DNA of 64,000 nucleotides from Narthecium ossifragum (GCA_963920575.1 OY986967.1:4793166-4857165); one strand, 5' to 3'. Shown: positions 23,971 through 36,361, counted from the first letter of the stretch. Translations and numbers: made by a program. The notes: a model not told the origin generated them from the letters alone.

Positions 23971-25226
23971 TGATGCGAGTCGATCCGACTCGACCAACTA
24001 GACCCGAACCCAGAAGAGGAACCAAGCTGGTTCAACCTCTTTCCTAGTTTGACTTGGACTTCCCTAGTTCAAACTAGAGTATTTAATTAGTATTTATCAT
24101 TAGTCTTTTATTGAGTCCTAGTTGATTGTTAGGAATTAATTAAGAGTCCCTTTGAGTTAGGAAGTTGAGTTGAGTCAGAAACCTTATTACTTGCTAATCA
24201 AGCAAGGGGGTTTTTCTAGTGGATTAGGACTCTGTCAAGGTCTTTATAAAAGGACCTTAGTAGTTTGTATTAGGTTATGAATGATGCATGATGAATGAAG
24301 AGTTATGAATTATTAGGAGTAGTTGATAAATCATCATAGGAGTAGAGATAATATAGCTTCCACCAGATATCTACCATAGATCCACCTTCTTCCCCGTCGG
24401 TCATCTTCTCCGCAGCCGGCAACGCCTCCACCAGTGTTTCTCTCTCTCCCGTCACTTTCTCTCTCCTCCATGTCAGCGCCATGTCAGCCCTCTCTCCCAG
24501 TCACCTGCCACGTCAGCATCTCCTTCCTCCCTCTTCTCTCCCGTGCCAAACCCTAAGCTCCACCGCCGTCTAGCTTCTCCGGCCGTCCCCGTTGCCAACC
24601 AAGACCTCCAACGCCTTCCCCTGAGCCTCACGACTTCTCCAAGCCGCTCCTCCACCTCCGTCGTCTCCTCCGGCGTCTTCCCCGACCAACCCAAGTTCAC
24701 AGCCACCGTCCGCCGTCCACGACACGACCCTGATCTCACCCCAAACCCTTCCTAAACCCTTCCCTGACCTCCCTAGACCCGATTCCCGACGTTCCTGGCC
24801 CCAGCCGAGCTCCCTCATCGTCCCCGACGCCGGTGAACCCAAACCCCCGCCGTCCATCTCCCAGATCCGGCCGATCCGCCACCTACCTCACCGATCTGAG
24901 CCGGTAGATCTCATCCCCACCTCCAGGCGACCCTTCCTGGAAGTATCCTGACCGCCGCCGCCGTCCTTACGCCGGCGATCCACTCCAGCGGATCCTCAGC
25001 CGTCGGATATTCCCAGCCAGATCTTGACCAACTCAGCCCAGTCTATTTGGTTCAGCTCAGCCACCAAATCCGGATTCAGCCACTTACTCCAATCTGAGCC
25101 AGAACTGAACCAGATTCGATCCAAATCAGCCCATTGGACTCAAATCAAGTCCGATCAGGCCGATTCTGATCGATTGGAGCAGTAGAGACCCATTACGAGA
25201 GGATCACGAGTAGACCGCTCGTAACA
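23971..25226 (+). mobile_element. Solo LTR G (same family as the LTRs of element F)
   Basis: 1256 bp, from TGATGCGAGTCGATCC to CGCTCGTAACA, with a perfect TSD GGCAG at 23966-23970 and 25227-25231. It is homologous to the LTRs at 56407-57766 and 59835-61217 in the opposite orientation. The open frames in its GC-rich centre (24470-24860) are not supported as genes. Confidence 0.92.
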
Positions 25227-25518
25227 GGCAGCTGTCGGTAGAACCGCTGCAGCGATCCGGTTGACTTTTATGATATTTGACATACTGTTGCATGCCTATC
25301 TCCTGTCTGTGTATGTCATAGCATGCATCGTTGACTTGTGCATTAGTTGCATTGGTTAGGGCGTGGGTGATCTTTGGGTCGCCGTCCCGAGGCTGGAAGC
25401 TCGGACTTAGCCCTAGGACCGGGGTTGGGTGGCTTGGACCCGGTTTGAATTGTAGTGCCCAGTCAAACTTGATGATAGGCCTAGATGACTGGTGCATTTA
25501 ATGCTTGATGATTGTAGA

Positions 25519-27868
25519 TGTCGCGCCCCGACCCGCGGACACCAAACCGGGCCGGGACACGAGGGGGAAAGACCTACAACTACTAGCTTCAACTGGCGAA
25601 ACAATTGAAACTAACAGACAGCTGGCGGAAACAGCTGACAACAAGAACAAGGCGGAAGCAAACGTAACAACATCTATTAACATCCATTACAAAACAGATA
25701 TAATAGAGTTAAACATGAGTTCTAAAACAACAAGATTTACAAGGGATTAACAACAGTCCCCAAAAAGCTACAACACCCACCGGGGTCTCCGTAAAGGCAC
25801 AAACAAAACCATCCTGACCCTCAGACTTGGTCAGGTGCCGGCGCGCTACCACGAGACGACCGACGGGGAAGCACCGGAGAGGAGCTGGGACCCGCACCTG
25901 CAAACAACACAGTCCAGGTAGGAATGAGCAACAGCTCAACAGGGTCCTACTCTACCACTCTCGCTAAGAAGGCAAACCCGAACAAACCAACTCTGAAGCC
26001 AAGTACTGAGGCTTGCCAAGGATCCCATAAATCCCGTCAATAACCCGAAGGGCTCCTGTCCCAAGTACGCCCCTCCGACAACCACTGCTCAGGGGTGGGT
26101 AACTCCGACAATCCCTGACACAGGGTGGACATGGCGCTACTAGTAGGACACCCTTCTCCAAGCGGGATCTCCACACTTGGCGGAACGACCATGGTTAAGA
26201 CTACCATCTCTCAGTACTCCAAGCAGCAGAGCCAACACGACCCCCAACTCCCGACCAACACTAAGTCTAGCCAGGGAGTCCATCGATCCCATCGATGGTT
26301 CTCTCCCCCCCCAAGAGTTCCTGTCCAATATACGTCCCTCCGACAACCACTGCTCGAGGACTGGGCTACCTCCGACGATCCCTGACACAGGGTGGACCAG
26401 ACGATACCTGTAGGACACCCTTACCCTTGCTGGGCACCAACAAGGGGACACGAGTCGGGGTAACGGCATCCACCACTTAGCCTTTGATCACTGAAGTTCA
26501 CGGGTCAACCCCACCCAGTATAACCTAGCATGTCTAATGCACAGGAAGCAGGGCAGGATATGAATAAGGAAAATAGTAACAAACAACACAGCAGGGGCAC
26601 AGCTTCGACCCATTTAAACTAACCACTCCCGAGGGTCATGACTCCTTCGGTTCACCACAAAGCAGTAAATATTCAAGCATGGTGAGCAACAAGATGAGCC
26701 CCAAGGGCAGAACCGTCAAAACCACTTACATGCGAAGCCCCGCGGGCAAAACCGCATTTAAACAAGTAAAAGCCTTACCTGCGTCGACGGAGATCGATCC
26801 CATGTAGCAATGGGATCGATCTTCCTCGGGGCTAGCAGTACCCTTCCTGGTCACCCAAACGGGATTGATCTCCACCCATATGGAGATCGATCTCGTATGT
26901 GACATAAGAGACACCTCAGCTGACCGCCAAGAGATCGATCTCCCAACCCCAGGGGGATCGATCCCGCTTGGGTGAGGCGTGTCACCCCCAAAGAGATCGA
27001 TCTCAAGCCATATGAGATCGATCCCAATGGGTGCACCGGCGGCCGGACGGCGAAGAAATACCGCCGAAAACCGCAACCATTCCTCATCAAACTTGATGGA
27101 CTGGTAGATCTAAGAACCACGAAGCTACTCATGGCTTCAAAACCGGAAAACATCAACTATGCAAGGAGATCTATTGAAATCAAAACCGGATTTCAGCCTT
27201 TAAAAGCAACCGGAGTCTTTGAGTAAGAACCCTACCTCCACAGAGCTGTTTCGATCCACGAAGCCTAGCCTAGGATCTTCCTCACGCTGTCACGGTTCCA
27301 ACGAGCCTTCAAGCTCCAGAAACGGTGGCCGGAGTAGGGAGAACGGAGGAGGAAAGAGGCTGCGAGAACAGGGGAAGGAAAACAGAGCCGGGAGGAAGAA
27401 GAGGGAAGAAGAGAAAGAAAAGAAAGAGGAGGGGAAGGGGATAAGGCCAAGGAAAGCCGGCGAAGGCGGGGAAAAGGCGAAGGAGGGGAGAAAAAGTCTC
27501 CCCTCCCCTGACAGGGGAAGCGACGGCCATCGCCGTGGCCGTCCTTCGAACTCCACCGCCAACGACTTCCAGGGCAAGTGAGATCGATCTCCATTGCATG
27601 CGGGATCGATCCGGCTAGCAGTAGGGGATCGATCTCCCTTGACAAAGGGATCGATCTCCTATGCCCAGAAAGGCAAACTTGGGCTGAAAAACAAGCCCAA
27701 GCCCAGAACTTCCGATCTCGGGTCCACCTAACCTTTCTAAACAAACACGAGCACCAACCAAGGTCTGTGTGTGCACACCCAGTGTGAAACGACCGCCAAG
27801 GCGCAATTTCCCAAATTGCCCTTTGGGTCAACAACAAGCCAAAGGAAAAAGAGGGGCGGGTCCTCACA
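25519..27868 (-). mobile_element. Solo LTR C2, inserted in solo LTR C
   Basis: 2350 bp. The minus strand begins TGTGAGGACCCGCCCC and ends GGGGCGCGACA. Perfect TSD GTAGA (25514-25518, 27869-27873). GATCGATC clusters lie at 26790-27020 and 27580-27660. Purine-rich low-complexity frames at 27300-27580 are not genes. Confidence 0.92.
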
Positions 27869-28626
27869 GTAGAGGTCGTGTCGGCCTTGAGTCGGATGCT
27901 GAGGTGTAGCCTGTGTCCCACTGTGCTGACCCGGGGAATAGTGAAGTTGCCTACTCAGCTTGTGTGTCGCCAGTGTTATTCCTACTATTGAGTGCTGCTC
28001 CTGGGCCTCAGGGACATGCGGTGAGGTTATGGGACCCCTATATACACCCAGGTCCTACTTAAGGGTGACACTGTTGCGTTTCCCTCTTCCTTCTGTGTGT
28101 CGTAGTGTAGATCCCTACTGAGCTTAGTGCTCACACCTACCCGGGCTGCGTTTTGCAGGTGCAGGCGTCAGTTCTTCCTCTGTGGCCCCTATCGGGCAGT
28201 TGGTCGACAGTGCGGCGACGCCTGATAGATTTTGAGAGGTGGCGATTTTACTGCTTTTACCTTATGTTAGTTAGTCTCCTACGGGAGTGTGTTGTATTCG
28301 AATCTTCCCCTCTCCGAGGATATGTATATTAAACAGTTTGAGTTTTAAATCTGTGGTTCGATGTTGTTGAATTATTATGTTTTAATTGAGGGTGATTTGG
28401 TGATTTGCTAGGGAGGTCAATAGGTTAGAGGTAACCCTCGCCGTCTTTTTCCGCGTTCTGTAGCTTCCGGTTCGCGTCGCCCGGCCCGGTTGAGCTTTCG
28501 CGGGTCGGGGCGCGACAGGATTTCTAGGTGGATGCTCCCAATCATTCAAATGGTGTGTTTGACTTCTAAATGGGGCTAAAAATCCCTCGCAATTTGTATA
28601 TCCCGCGTCAACTAGATAATAAAAAC

Positions 28627-28716
28627 CTAGAAAATAAGCTATGTGTTAGCATCATTTTTTTTCTAGATATTGCAATTTATGAAGGTTTTGATTGAATTTA
28701 ATTAGGATACTCATAC
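28627..28716 (-). other. Harbinger transposase intron 2
   Basis: GTATGA donor and TTTTCTAG acceptor on the minus strand join the VPQ and YYLVDAGYTN coding segments. Confidence 0.7.
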
Positions 28717-30853
28717 TCTGTGGCACTCTCAAGCCATTTCTCCTAGTAACTGCATCATGAAGTACTCTTCCATCTGCCGCTGAACCCTCCCATCTAGGTA
28801 ATATGTATATAAATTGCATATCTTGTGAACAAACACCCAACATATTTGTGGCAATCTCACCCTTCCGATTGCGATATTTAGCCTTATCTTTTTCTAGAAC
28901 ATGTACCTTGATATGTGTTCCATCTAGTGCACCTAGGCAATTCTGCAAAACAAAATAATAACATAATATGTTAATGCGCCAACAGCCACACATTTATATA
29001 TACATTCTATCTGTAGGTAATAGTTATATACCTTGAACCATTTCCATCGCTCATAAGTGGAGTCCATTGGCACCGGCTCAGGGTTTTTAAATAATTCTTC
29101 TTGCAAATGCATGACGGCACTCAACACTTTATTAAAGTACCTACTAACTGTTTCTCCGGATCGATTAAATCGATATTTAATCACCCGGTTCTTCACATGA
29201 TGGGCTAGAACATGCAAGAAAATTGCCACTTGTTCATCAATTTTCATATTTTTTGTGGGTTTCAACCCGCCTAAAGTCTCCAATCTTAAACACAAGCCTT
29301 CAAACGTGTCTCTAACCATCCTAAGTTGTTCGATGCACGTGAAGTTACTTGTTCGTACTAGATGTCTGAGATGTGCTCTTTGGTATTGTAAATCCAATAT
29401 GTAAGATCTTTCACTAAGTCTGGTGGTATGCAATACGACGGCCTCACAAATATGAATGAATATCATGTTAATAGCACAAACAAATTGATTCCAAAAACAA
29501 TAGGCATTGGCATGTAATCTTCTCCGAGTTATTCTCCTTGTTAAATTCATGCGAGACATAACTGCAAGGCAGATTGCAAACAAAGACAAATTCATGACCA
29601 TGGTGCTTGGTATTAAACTATAATTAAATACATAAACTTGGAAACTATAATTAAATATAATTGGCACATCTGTGAGAGCCATAGTGTCAAATTCTAGGTT
29701 TGTTCACATGGAAACATTTACTCTGTTGCCAATGTTCAAATAGTTCCATATGGTGAAGTTATTTGATGTGTCTAATACTTGATATTAGGATTACTGCCAA
29801 ACTTATCCATATGAAAAGTTAAAACTATGAAATCCAATAGTGTTTATTAAACTATAATTAAATACATAAACTTGGAAACTATAATTAAATACAATTGGCA
29901 CATCTGTGAGCTCAAATCATGTGAATTTTGCTTGTAAGGAAGCAATTGATGATGGATAATAGTTTCCTGCTTAAGGTAGCTAGGAAGAGGTACAACAGGA
30001 CAACTGGGAGAAAATAGTACAAAAATCTCACTGAAAAGTAGCAGTGAATATAATCTAATGATGGCCCAATTTACATTGAAAAAGAGAAAGGACAGTATAT
30101 CCATCAAGAGTGTATTATTGTCTACCATAATTTCTGAATTTAGTCAAGTTAACTTGGCAATTAGCAAACAACTTTAGCCATTTGGTGCAGCAGTCCTTCT
30201 GAAACGAATTTTTAAACCAACAGATAGATACAGAGGTCGCATGAGTAAAGTAGATGGAGAGTTTTTGCAGAATTACTGCGCACAAGTTATGCAACGAGAC
30301 TTTCACTCTTTTTGAACATAACAATAAAAAAACAAAGTCATGTAAAATCAGTACGAAAACCCATTTCTCAATGAATCAGTACGAAAACCCAATCCAAACC
30401 ATCCAACTCAATGAATTAGTACGAAAACCCATTTCTCCTAAGATCTCATGACAGTGAAGAAAAGAAGAAAATAGAATAAGCAGGTATAATAGAATAAAAA
30501 ACATGTACCGGGAGATGAAGAGGAAGAAGAACATACCGGGGGTGTTTTCGTAGGTTGTTGGAGAGGGGATGGAGATCGCTGTCTTCGTAGGTTTCTAACC
30601 AAACCCTATTTAGGGTCTTTTTAAATACCAAGGGTGTTTAAGTAATATCATATGTGTTGACCAGAAAGGACGGGAGAGGAAAGAGGACTCCTGCCAATTT
30701 TGGGAGGAGTCCTCTCTCCTCCCATGACATGAGAGCTCGGGAGAGGGAGTCCCCTCTCCCGCGCTTAAATACCAACTAAACGCGGCGGAGGGAGTCGTGA
30801 CTCCCTCTCCCACTCCCTCTCCCATGGTCAAAGGGCAACCAAACACAGCCTAA

Positions 30854-32431
30854 TGGCACGTTTGGTTCGCACAATGAATGGGGGGACGGAATGGGAATGT
30901 GATTAGGAATGAGAATGGAATAGGAATGTGATTAGGAATGGACTATTATCAAGCTGATTTTGTGATATTAGGATTGAGAATAGGAATGAAGTATTGGTAT
31001 ACAAACAAAAGCATAGGAATGGAATATGAATGAATTGTAAATGACTAAAATAATATTGGTATTTAATAAGATGGTCTTGGGATCCTTGTTTTCTTTTGGA
31101 TGCTAATTTTGCCATGCTTGATAGCAGAGAACCAAAGACATCATATATACATATAGTCGAGTCTCCAAATAAAGCCTCATTGAGAATGAAGAATATATAG
31201 GACGTACCCAGTACATAATTCAAACGATAAAATGAAAAAGAAAATGAAATTAACTATTGACAATATCAAAATATGGAAAAAAATAGCCCTTAAATAGACA
31301 TACAATATAGGTGCAACAATACTATATAATATATTAAAACAAAAAAAAAACAAAAAAAATAATAGAAACAAAAACAAAATGAAACAAAAAAAATAAAAAA
31401 TCACAAGACTCCCCTTTTCTTCTCTCCTCCCTTGTCCTTTTCTTTTCTCTTCTTCTTCCCCTCTTTCCTTCCTCCTCCTCGCCGCCAACAAACACCATCG
31501 TTTTGAAGCCTTCTCCGGCGAAGTCCAACTCGGCGATGCCTCCACTTCCCCGCTCCGCGCGACGATGCATGCACATCGTTCGCTCCACTTCCCCATTCGC
31601 GACGCCGGAGGTCGGGGAGATCGGAGCTTGGGTGAGGAGATGGGGGAGGTCAGGTCAGGAGATCGGGGAGGTCGGGAGGTCGGAGGTCCCGACGCCGGCG
31701 GAGAAGCTCGGAATCACGACAGAGGTACCCTCACCCACCCCACCTCTCTCTTCCATAGTGTCTCCTCCTTCGATATCATCACCCGTCGAAAACCCGACGC
31801 CCAACGCCTGGCCGCCACGACTGCTCTTCGCCGTCGAGCTCTGCCACAAGCCACCCCAACCTCCCTCCACCGCCGACGCTGTCGTGAGACTGGACTCCTC
31901 GACTCCGTCCTCCAACACCGGCTCCAACGTCTTTCTCTTCTACTCGGCGCCAGTCGCGGGCAAAGTCTCAGAAGAAATCGCATGCAATAATGGGAGGATA
32001 GCGTGGCTGACGGAGGGAGAAGAAGAAGAGAGAAGAGGGGAAGAGGGAAAGGCCAAACCTCCGCCGATGACCACCAACAGCTCGGGATGGAGAGGACGCC
32101 GAAGCTGCAAACTGGGCTTCAAAATAGGTTTCCTCGACAAAGAGATCACGCAGAAGAGGGTTTCACAGGGAGAGAGAACGCGAGGAAGATAAAGATCGTA
32201 GGGAGAGAGTGCGCGAGCAGAGGGTAGATTAGTAATTGTATTTCCTTATCTCCTGATCGTCCGGAACGGAATGAGCCAGTCCGAGGTATGAGATGGGATT
32301 GGCATATTCGCAAGTTGTCAGGAATGAAGCATTCAATTTCTGACGTTAAGTGCCAACCAAACATGGGAATGGAATTTGACCTAGGAATTGACCATTCCAT
32401 TCCCAACATTTTTGTGCAACCAAACATGCCG
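30854..32431. mobile_element. Second Harbinger-like element with GC-rich cargo
   Basis: The ends are TGGCACGTTTGGTT...GCACAA and TTGTGCAACCAAACATGCCG, imperfect inverted repeats related to those of the neighbouring Harbinger. TAA lies on both sides (30851-30853, 32432-32434), the expected 3-bp target duplication. The sub-terminal parts have GGAATGGGAATG-type repeats. No transposase is encoded, so it is non-autonomous. The centre (31415-32240) is GC-rich and shared with 16661-17320. Confidence 0.8.
31415..32240. repeat. GC-rich cargo of the second Harbinger-like element
   Basis: About 550 bases (to 31965) match 16690-17320. The longest frame (31503-32192, 229 codons) has a Pro/Ser-rich translation with no domain that I recognise, and the frame is not preserved in the other copy. 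A captured host-gene fragment is an inference. 31280-31400 is an A-rich stretch. Confidence 0.5.
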
Positions 32432-32434
32432 TAA

Positions 32435-33530
32435 AGGATTTTCGACCAATTTCGCTTCGTAATGTCAGTTATCGAATCATTGCTGCAATTTTAGCAAACC
32501 ACTTCTGTAGTGTCATCGAGGGTTTGATTGGTCCGGAGCAAACCGCCTTCATTCTGGGACGGAGCATATTTGCCGATATCCTTTCGGCGTAAGAACTTCT
32601 TCATTCGCTGCACTATGCTCAGGAGTCAAGATCCTTGATGGCTCTGAAAGTAGACATATGCTCGGCTTATGACAGTGTTACCTGATCTTTCCTTCTGCAA
32701 GTGATGGAGAGGATGGGATTTCCACAGATTTGACGGTAGTGGATCTCAGAGTGTCTGTCTACCAGCTCTTTTGCTATGATTGTCAATGGAAATGTTTCGG
32801 AGTACTTTCAAGCTTCAAAGGGTCTCCACCAGGGAGACCCAATCTCCCCCTATCTCTTTCTTCTGGTTCAAGAGGTCTTCTCAATCCGCCTGAAGCATTT
32901 GAGGGGTGTGAAGTTCTATGGGGGCCGGGAATCATTCTCGCATTTATTGTACGCCGATGATTGCCTAGTCATCACCAAAGCAACAAGGGAGGAAGCTCAT
33001 AAAATTAGGATACTCTTGGATTGGTTTCAGCAGTTGTCGGGATTGGGATCAATCATGCGAAATCTCAGGTTAGATTCTCTCCAAGACGTGCTCAAGACCG
33101 AAAGTTAGACATATGCTGGGTTCTAAATGTCATGGAAGTTTGAGATTTCTTCAAATATCTTTGAGTTCCTATAGATGGTGGGAGACTAACATCTGCAGCT
33201 TTCAATGATTTGATTGAGGATTTTTAACGTCAACTCAGCAGCTGGTCCTCTCTTAAACTTGCCGAGCCAGGGAGGATTACGTTGACCAAATATGTTCTCG
33301 AGGCAACACCTACTCATACATTTTTCTCCACCCATGTACCTAAAGAGACGATAAAAAACCTACAGTTCCTAGCCCGATGCTTTCTTTGGAATGGTAAAAA
33401 GGGTGGTCGGGTGAATTGGGAATGTGTTTGTATCCCAATTGAAGCTGGAGGTTTGGGATTGAGAAATTTTGCGACTTGGCAAGAAGCGCTCAAGTTGAAA
33501 TGTGCATCAAGCCTTTACACATAGCCAAAT
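32435..33530 (+). pseudogene. LINE reverse transcriptase core
   Basis: Motifs in order: KDFRPISLRNVSYRIIAAIL, GPEQTAFILGRSI, SLMALKVDICSAYDSV (catalytic Asp), LHQGDPISPYLFLLVQEVF, LLYADDCLVI (catalytic YADD at about 32948), then the thumb region LAEPGRITLTKYVLEATPTHTF and FLARCFLWNGKK. Several stops and frameshifts (for example near 32684, 32735, 33108) show that it is dead. RT copies LINE RNA at the target site. Confidence 0.88.
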
Positions 33531-34008
33531 TCGATTTGAGCAAGGATTACACTGGAGAAATATTGCTGGGTTGGTCTTCTGCCGACAGGAAACATTCCAT
33601 CGAGGTGCTCTCCCCATTGGCGGTGAATCTGCAAAATGGCTAGGAAATTACAACAGGCTTTGAGATGGGTTCCGATGATTAACGGGTATGTTCAGGTGCT
33701 TAATGATCGTTGGCTTTTTGGTTATCCTCTACGTACATCCCCTGCTCTATTTTCTTCCTCTTTGCCATCACATCTATTGGTTCGTGACCTGCTGGATGAC
33801 CGTGGGGAGTGGAGGATTGATATCCTCAGGGATTTTCTTCATCCGGATATTGATGAGTCAGGAAATATGCACAATTCACCATCTTAACTTAGCTTTGTTA
33901 GCTCTAGAGCAATGCATTTCTAATAAACTTCATCGAGTTTCAGGTACAAACACTCCTAAGGCGGCTTGGATCGAATGTGGTTTTAAAAAGGGCATCAAGA
34001 GCACAAGT
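33531..34008 (+). pseudogene. LINE post-RT region
   Basis: Degenerate continuation with short open pieces; no conserved motif is clear. Confidence 0.4.
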
Positions 34009-35280
34009 TGAAAAGTCGGAGCAATCCCCAGTCTGTGCGGATTGATCCGTTTTTAGTATTCCAGAAAGCAAATGTTGAGGGGATCAATCCACCCAGACGC
34101 CTAGGAAAAATGAATTGATCCCAACATCGCTGATGTGGCGTATGGATGGCCCAGATTAAATCAAAGGGATGAAAGCTAAGGGGCTATATAAGGGCAAAGA
34201 GGCTCTAACGTTGGGGGGCTCTCTTGGCTCTAACCAGGGCTCTCTTGGAGGCTGGGTGGCTGGGCCATCATGGAGGAGAGGAGGAGAAGGTCTCTAACCG
34301 AATTAGGGAGGAGGCTAAGGACCTATCTCGAAGGGAGGCATGAAGGAAGGATCATCTCCAACCCCCATGAATCCATCTAAGATGAGTAGCTGGCCTCCTT
34401 CCTCTTAGGATCTCCATGTAGCTGTAGGAATCTTTTGTAGTTTTCTTAAGGATTTTTTCATGTATAATCTATGGGGATGATCTATTGTATAGTTTTGAAT
34501 ATGATTTTTCTATCTTTATAATTGAATCTTATTGTTGAATGGATGAATGCCCTTATTGGTATGAGTTAAAACCTTGTGCATGAGGGGTGTTTGATGTTTT
34601 GCCCCAATAAGTTGGATGTGCTAGAAACACATCCAATTACATTGAGAGGATAAATAGCCTTAAATTGGAGTTTAGGGATGCTAGAACCATCCCCATCCTT
34701 CTAATTAGAGGGTCCGTTCTATCTCTCTCTTGCATTGGATTCGAGGTGCTAGAACTATCTCGATTCAATGCCCGATTCCATACAATATCTTTTTCTTGCG
34801 ATGAATCGATTTTAATCGAAGGTTCGTTAGCGACGATCGAAGTTAATCACTCGTTCGTCGACTTTGTGAATGTGACTTTTGCCGACGGAAGCTTCTAAGC
34901 CAACTTCCGTTGAGCGATAAGTGAGACTAACCATCCGATCATCGACTTCTAGATTTCGATCGTCCCAATTAGATTATACACATTAATTCCTAAAGAGGCT
35001 ACACTAGAACTTACAATGAAATGGAAGTCCCAAGGCTTCTCTCTATCCTTTGAATCATTTACATGCTTTCTTAGTTATCATATCCTAAAACCCAAAAAAA
35101 TCATTTCTTTTGCTTTTTTTGTAGGAATACTTAGATTAGGCCTAATAGTTTAATTGTTTTCATATGCATTCCCTATGGATTCGACTCGGACTCACCACTA
35201 GCTATCCCCAAAGCAGTTAGTTAGTAGTTCAATTGTAAATTTGTAATTTTGATCGGGCACGTTAAGCCACGACACTTCTC
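34009..35280 (+). repeat. Ty3-type LTR or LTR fragment inserted in the LINE
   Basis: Contains a promoter-like GGGGCTATATAAGGGC at about 34183 and the same ordered blocks as the left-edge LTR (TTTTCTATCTTTATA, TTGTTGAATGGATG, AACCTTGTGC, GTGCTAGAAAC). Near 35170-35275 it has the end pattern of such LTRs (GATTCGACTCGGACTCACC ... GGGCACGTTAAGCCACGACA). No TSD could be fixed, so the left boundary is approximate. No genes. Confidence 0.6.
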
Positions 35281-35429
35281 GTGCTTTATCATATATGGTG
35301 ACGGAAATTTGCAAGGTGTGGGTGGATCGACAAGATGAGAGAGATCGTCCTATACGGATTTTCTCAGGAAATGCAAAAATTACAACTAAATTTTTTTTCC
35401 AATGGCTAGCAATGGAACATATGACTTAG

Positions 35430-36346
35430 GTGGGAGAAGAAAGGTGCGCGGGGTGGTTAAATTGTTGGAAATCCCTAGCTAGCCCCAGAATAAAATTCTC
35501 TCTTTGGCGTTTATTTCACTATAAGATCCAAACTTATGAGTTGCTTTTCTCCTTGGGTTGCATTTCGGATCCGTTCTGCCGCACTTGTGGGGAGAGTGTG
35601 GAATCTCTTGAGCATCCCTTTTTCTCTTGCTCATTTGCGACGGAGGTGTGGAGGCGAGTGTGTCGGGACTGGGGAGCTCTCTCCTCCATTGAAGATTGTT
35701 GGCAATTATTTTCCTCTTCTGCTTGTTCTGGTTTGGGGGAGTGCAAAATAGTGGCCGAATATTCTCTTTGGGGATCTGGAAAGAGCGAAATGAGGTTCTC
35801 TTCAATCATTAGAGGGCGTAAGAGGAGAGGACTGCTTGCCTCATTCATCATCAAGTTAACGAATTCTCACTGGCTTTTGTACCTAGTCAACATTCAGTCC
35901 AAGCAGTGGAGCCTCTACCGGTCCTGCGAACTGATGCAGCAATCAAGGGAATTATTGTTGGCCTTGGGGCAGCGTTCTTTTCGGATGGGGTGATGCAGGC
36001 ATGGTCATGGCAAGGAAGGTGCTTGGTGGAGTCAGTGGTGGAGGCAGAATTAGATCTAATAGAGGTCGGTTTATTGGAGGCCAGGTGGAGAGGTATCTCT
36101 GGGCTAGTGTTGGAATCAGATTCGCTTCTTGGAGTTGGCTTTGTCTCTGGTCAGATGCAATGGCCAAGGGAGTTGTTGGGACCTCTCACATCTATTTGGA
36201 GATTGGCTACACAGTTTCGCTCGATCATCTTTGTACGCATTCCAAGGGAGTTTGATTCCCTAGCTGATTGTGTAGTGGCGGTTGCGTGGATTGCCTCTCT
36301 GGAAGTTCCACATGATTTTATAATGTACTCAGCCCTCGTGGCTTAA
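35430..36346 (+). pseudogene. LINE zf-RVT and RNase H region
   Basis: Reads GWLNCWKSLASPRIKFSLWRLFHYKI, then CISDPFCRTCGESVESLEHPFFSC, the Cys/His cluster found after RT in plant LINEs. After frameshifts an RNase H-like domain follows, from VLRTDAAIKG through ESVVEAELDLIEVGLLEARWRG (the conserved E..A...G pattern) and ESDSLL, ending HDFIMYSALVA. It would remove the RNA strand after copying. At least two frame changes make it inactive. Confidence 0.8.
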
Positions 36347-36361
36347 CTTATTAAAAAAAAA

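Larger units (their letters stand above)
22534..28517 (+). mobile_element. Solo LTR C in the Harbinger transposase gene, holding LTRs G and C2
   Basis: Runs TGTGAGGACCTGTCCC to GGGGCGCGACA with a perfect TSD, GGATT (22529-22533, 28518-28522). Net length is about 2.37 kb after removing G and C2. Same family as A, B, C2 and D. A GATCGATC cluster lies at 22746-22890. No internal retrotransposon genes. Confidence 0.92.
22189..29682 (-). pseudogene. Harbinger transposase (HARBI1/DDE_Tnp_4), exons intact but split by solo LTR C
   Basis: Exon A (up to 29682, ending at 29032) carries ERSYILDLQYQRAHLRHLV, the helix-turn-helix-like region and ERWKWFK. Exon B (28942-28717) carries CLGALDGTHIKV (first catalytic Asp), KYRNRKGEIATNMLGVC and PRWEGSAADGRVLHDAV. 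Exon C begins at 28626 with YYLVDAGYTN (second Asp). It is interrupted at the GGATT target by LTR C and resumes at 22528 with FYNVKHSSARNIIERCFGLLKKRW (catalytic Glu). It ends RASRPHG. Introns are small, with GTATAT...TTGCAG and GTATGA...TTCTAG ends. No stop is seen in the exons. The exact start Met is uncertain because the first residues of exon A are hydrophobic and atypical. The transposase cuts element ends and prefers TWA targets. Confidence 0.85.
20289..30850 (-). mobile_element. PIF/Harbinger DNA transposon interrupting the LINE
   Basis: Terminal inverted repeats are GGCTGCGTTTGGTTGC (20289-20304) and its near-complement GCAACCAAACACAGCC (30835-30850). Sub-terminal regions on both sides are rich in GGGAGAGGGAG-type words. 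It encodes both proteins expected of the family, a Myb/SANT-like ORF1 and a DDE transposase, both on the minus strand. The right flank is TAA, the usual Harbinger target. The left flank is ACT, so the TSD is imperfect. Without solo LTR C the element is about 4.6 kb, a normal size. 20305-20903, 22044-22188 and 29683-30834 hold no further genes that I can see. Confidence 0.85.
32435..36361 (+). mobile_element. LINE (L1-type), 3' part
   Basis: Continues the LINE cut at 20288. RT is at 32435-33540, a zinc-finger-like region and RNase H at 35430-36345, and a short A tract at 36353-36361 gives the 3' end. A Ty3-type LTR fragment interrupts it at about 34009-35280. I could not match a TSD. Confidence 0.85.

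Noticed and set aside
20289..30850. A perfect 3-bp TSD for the larger Harbinger element
   Set aside because: The left flank is ACT and the right flank TAA. The target appears to be AGACTAAAGG with bases lost on the left, so the TSD is not claimed.
31503..32192. A 229-codon frame as a host gene
   Set aside because: It lies inside a TIR-bounded element, has no recognised domain and starts and ends in repeat sequence. Kept only as cargo.
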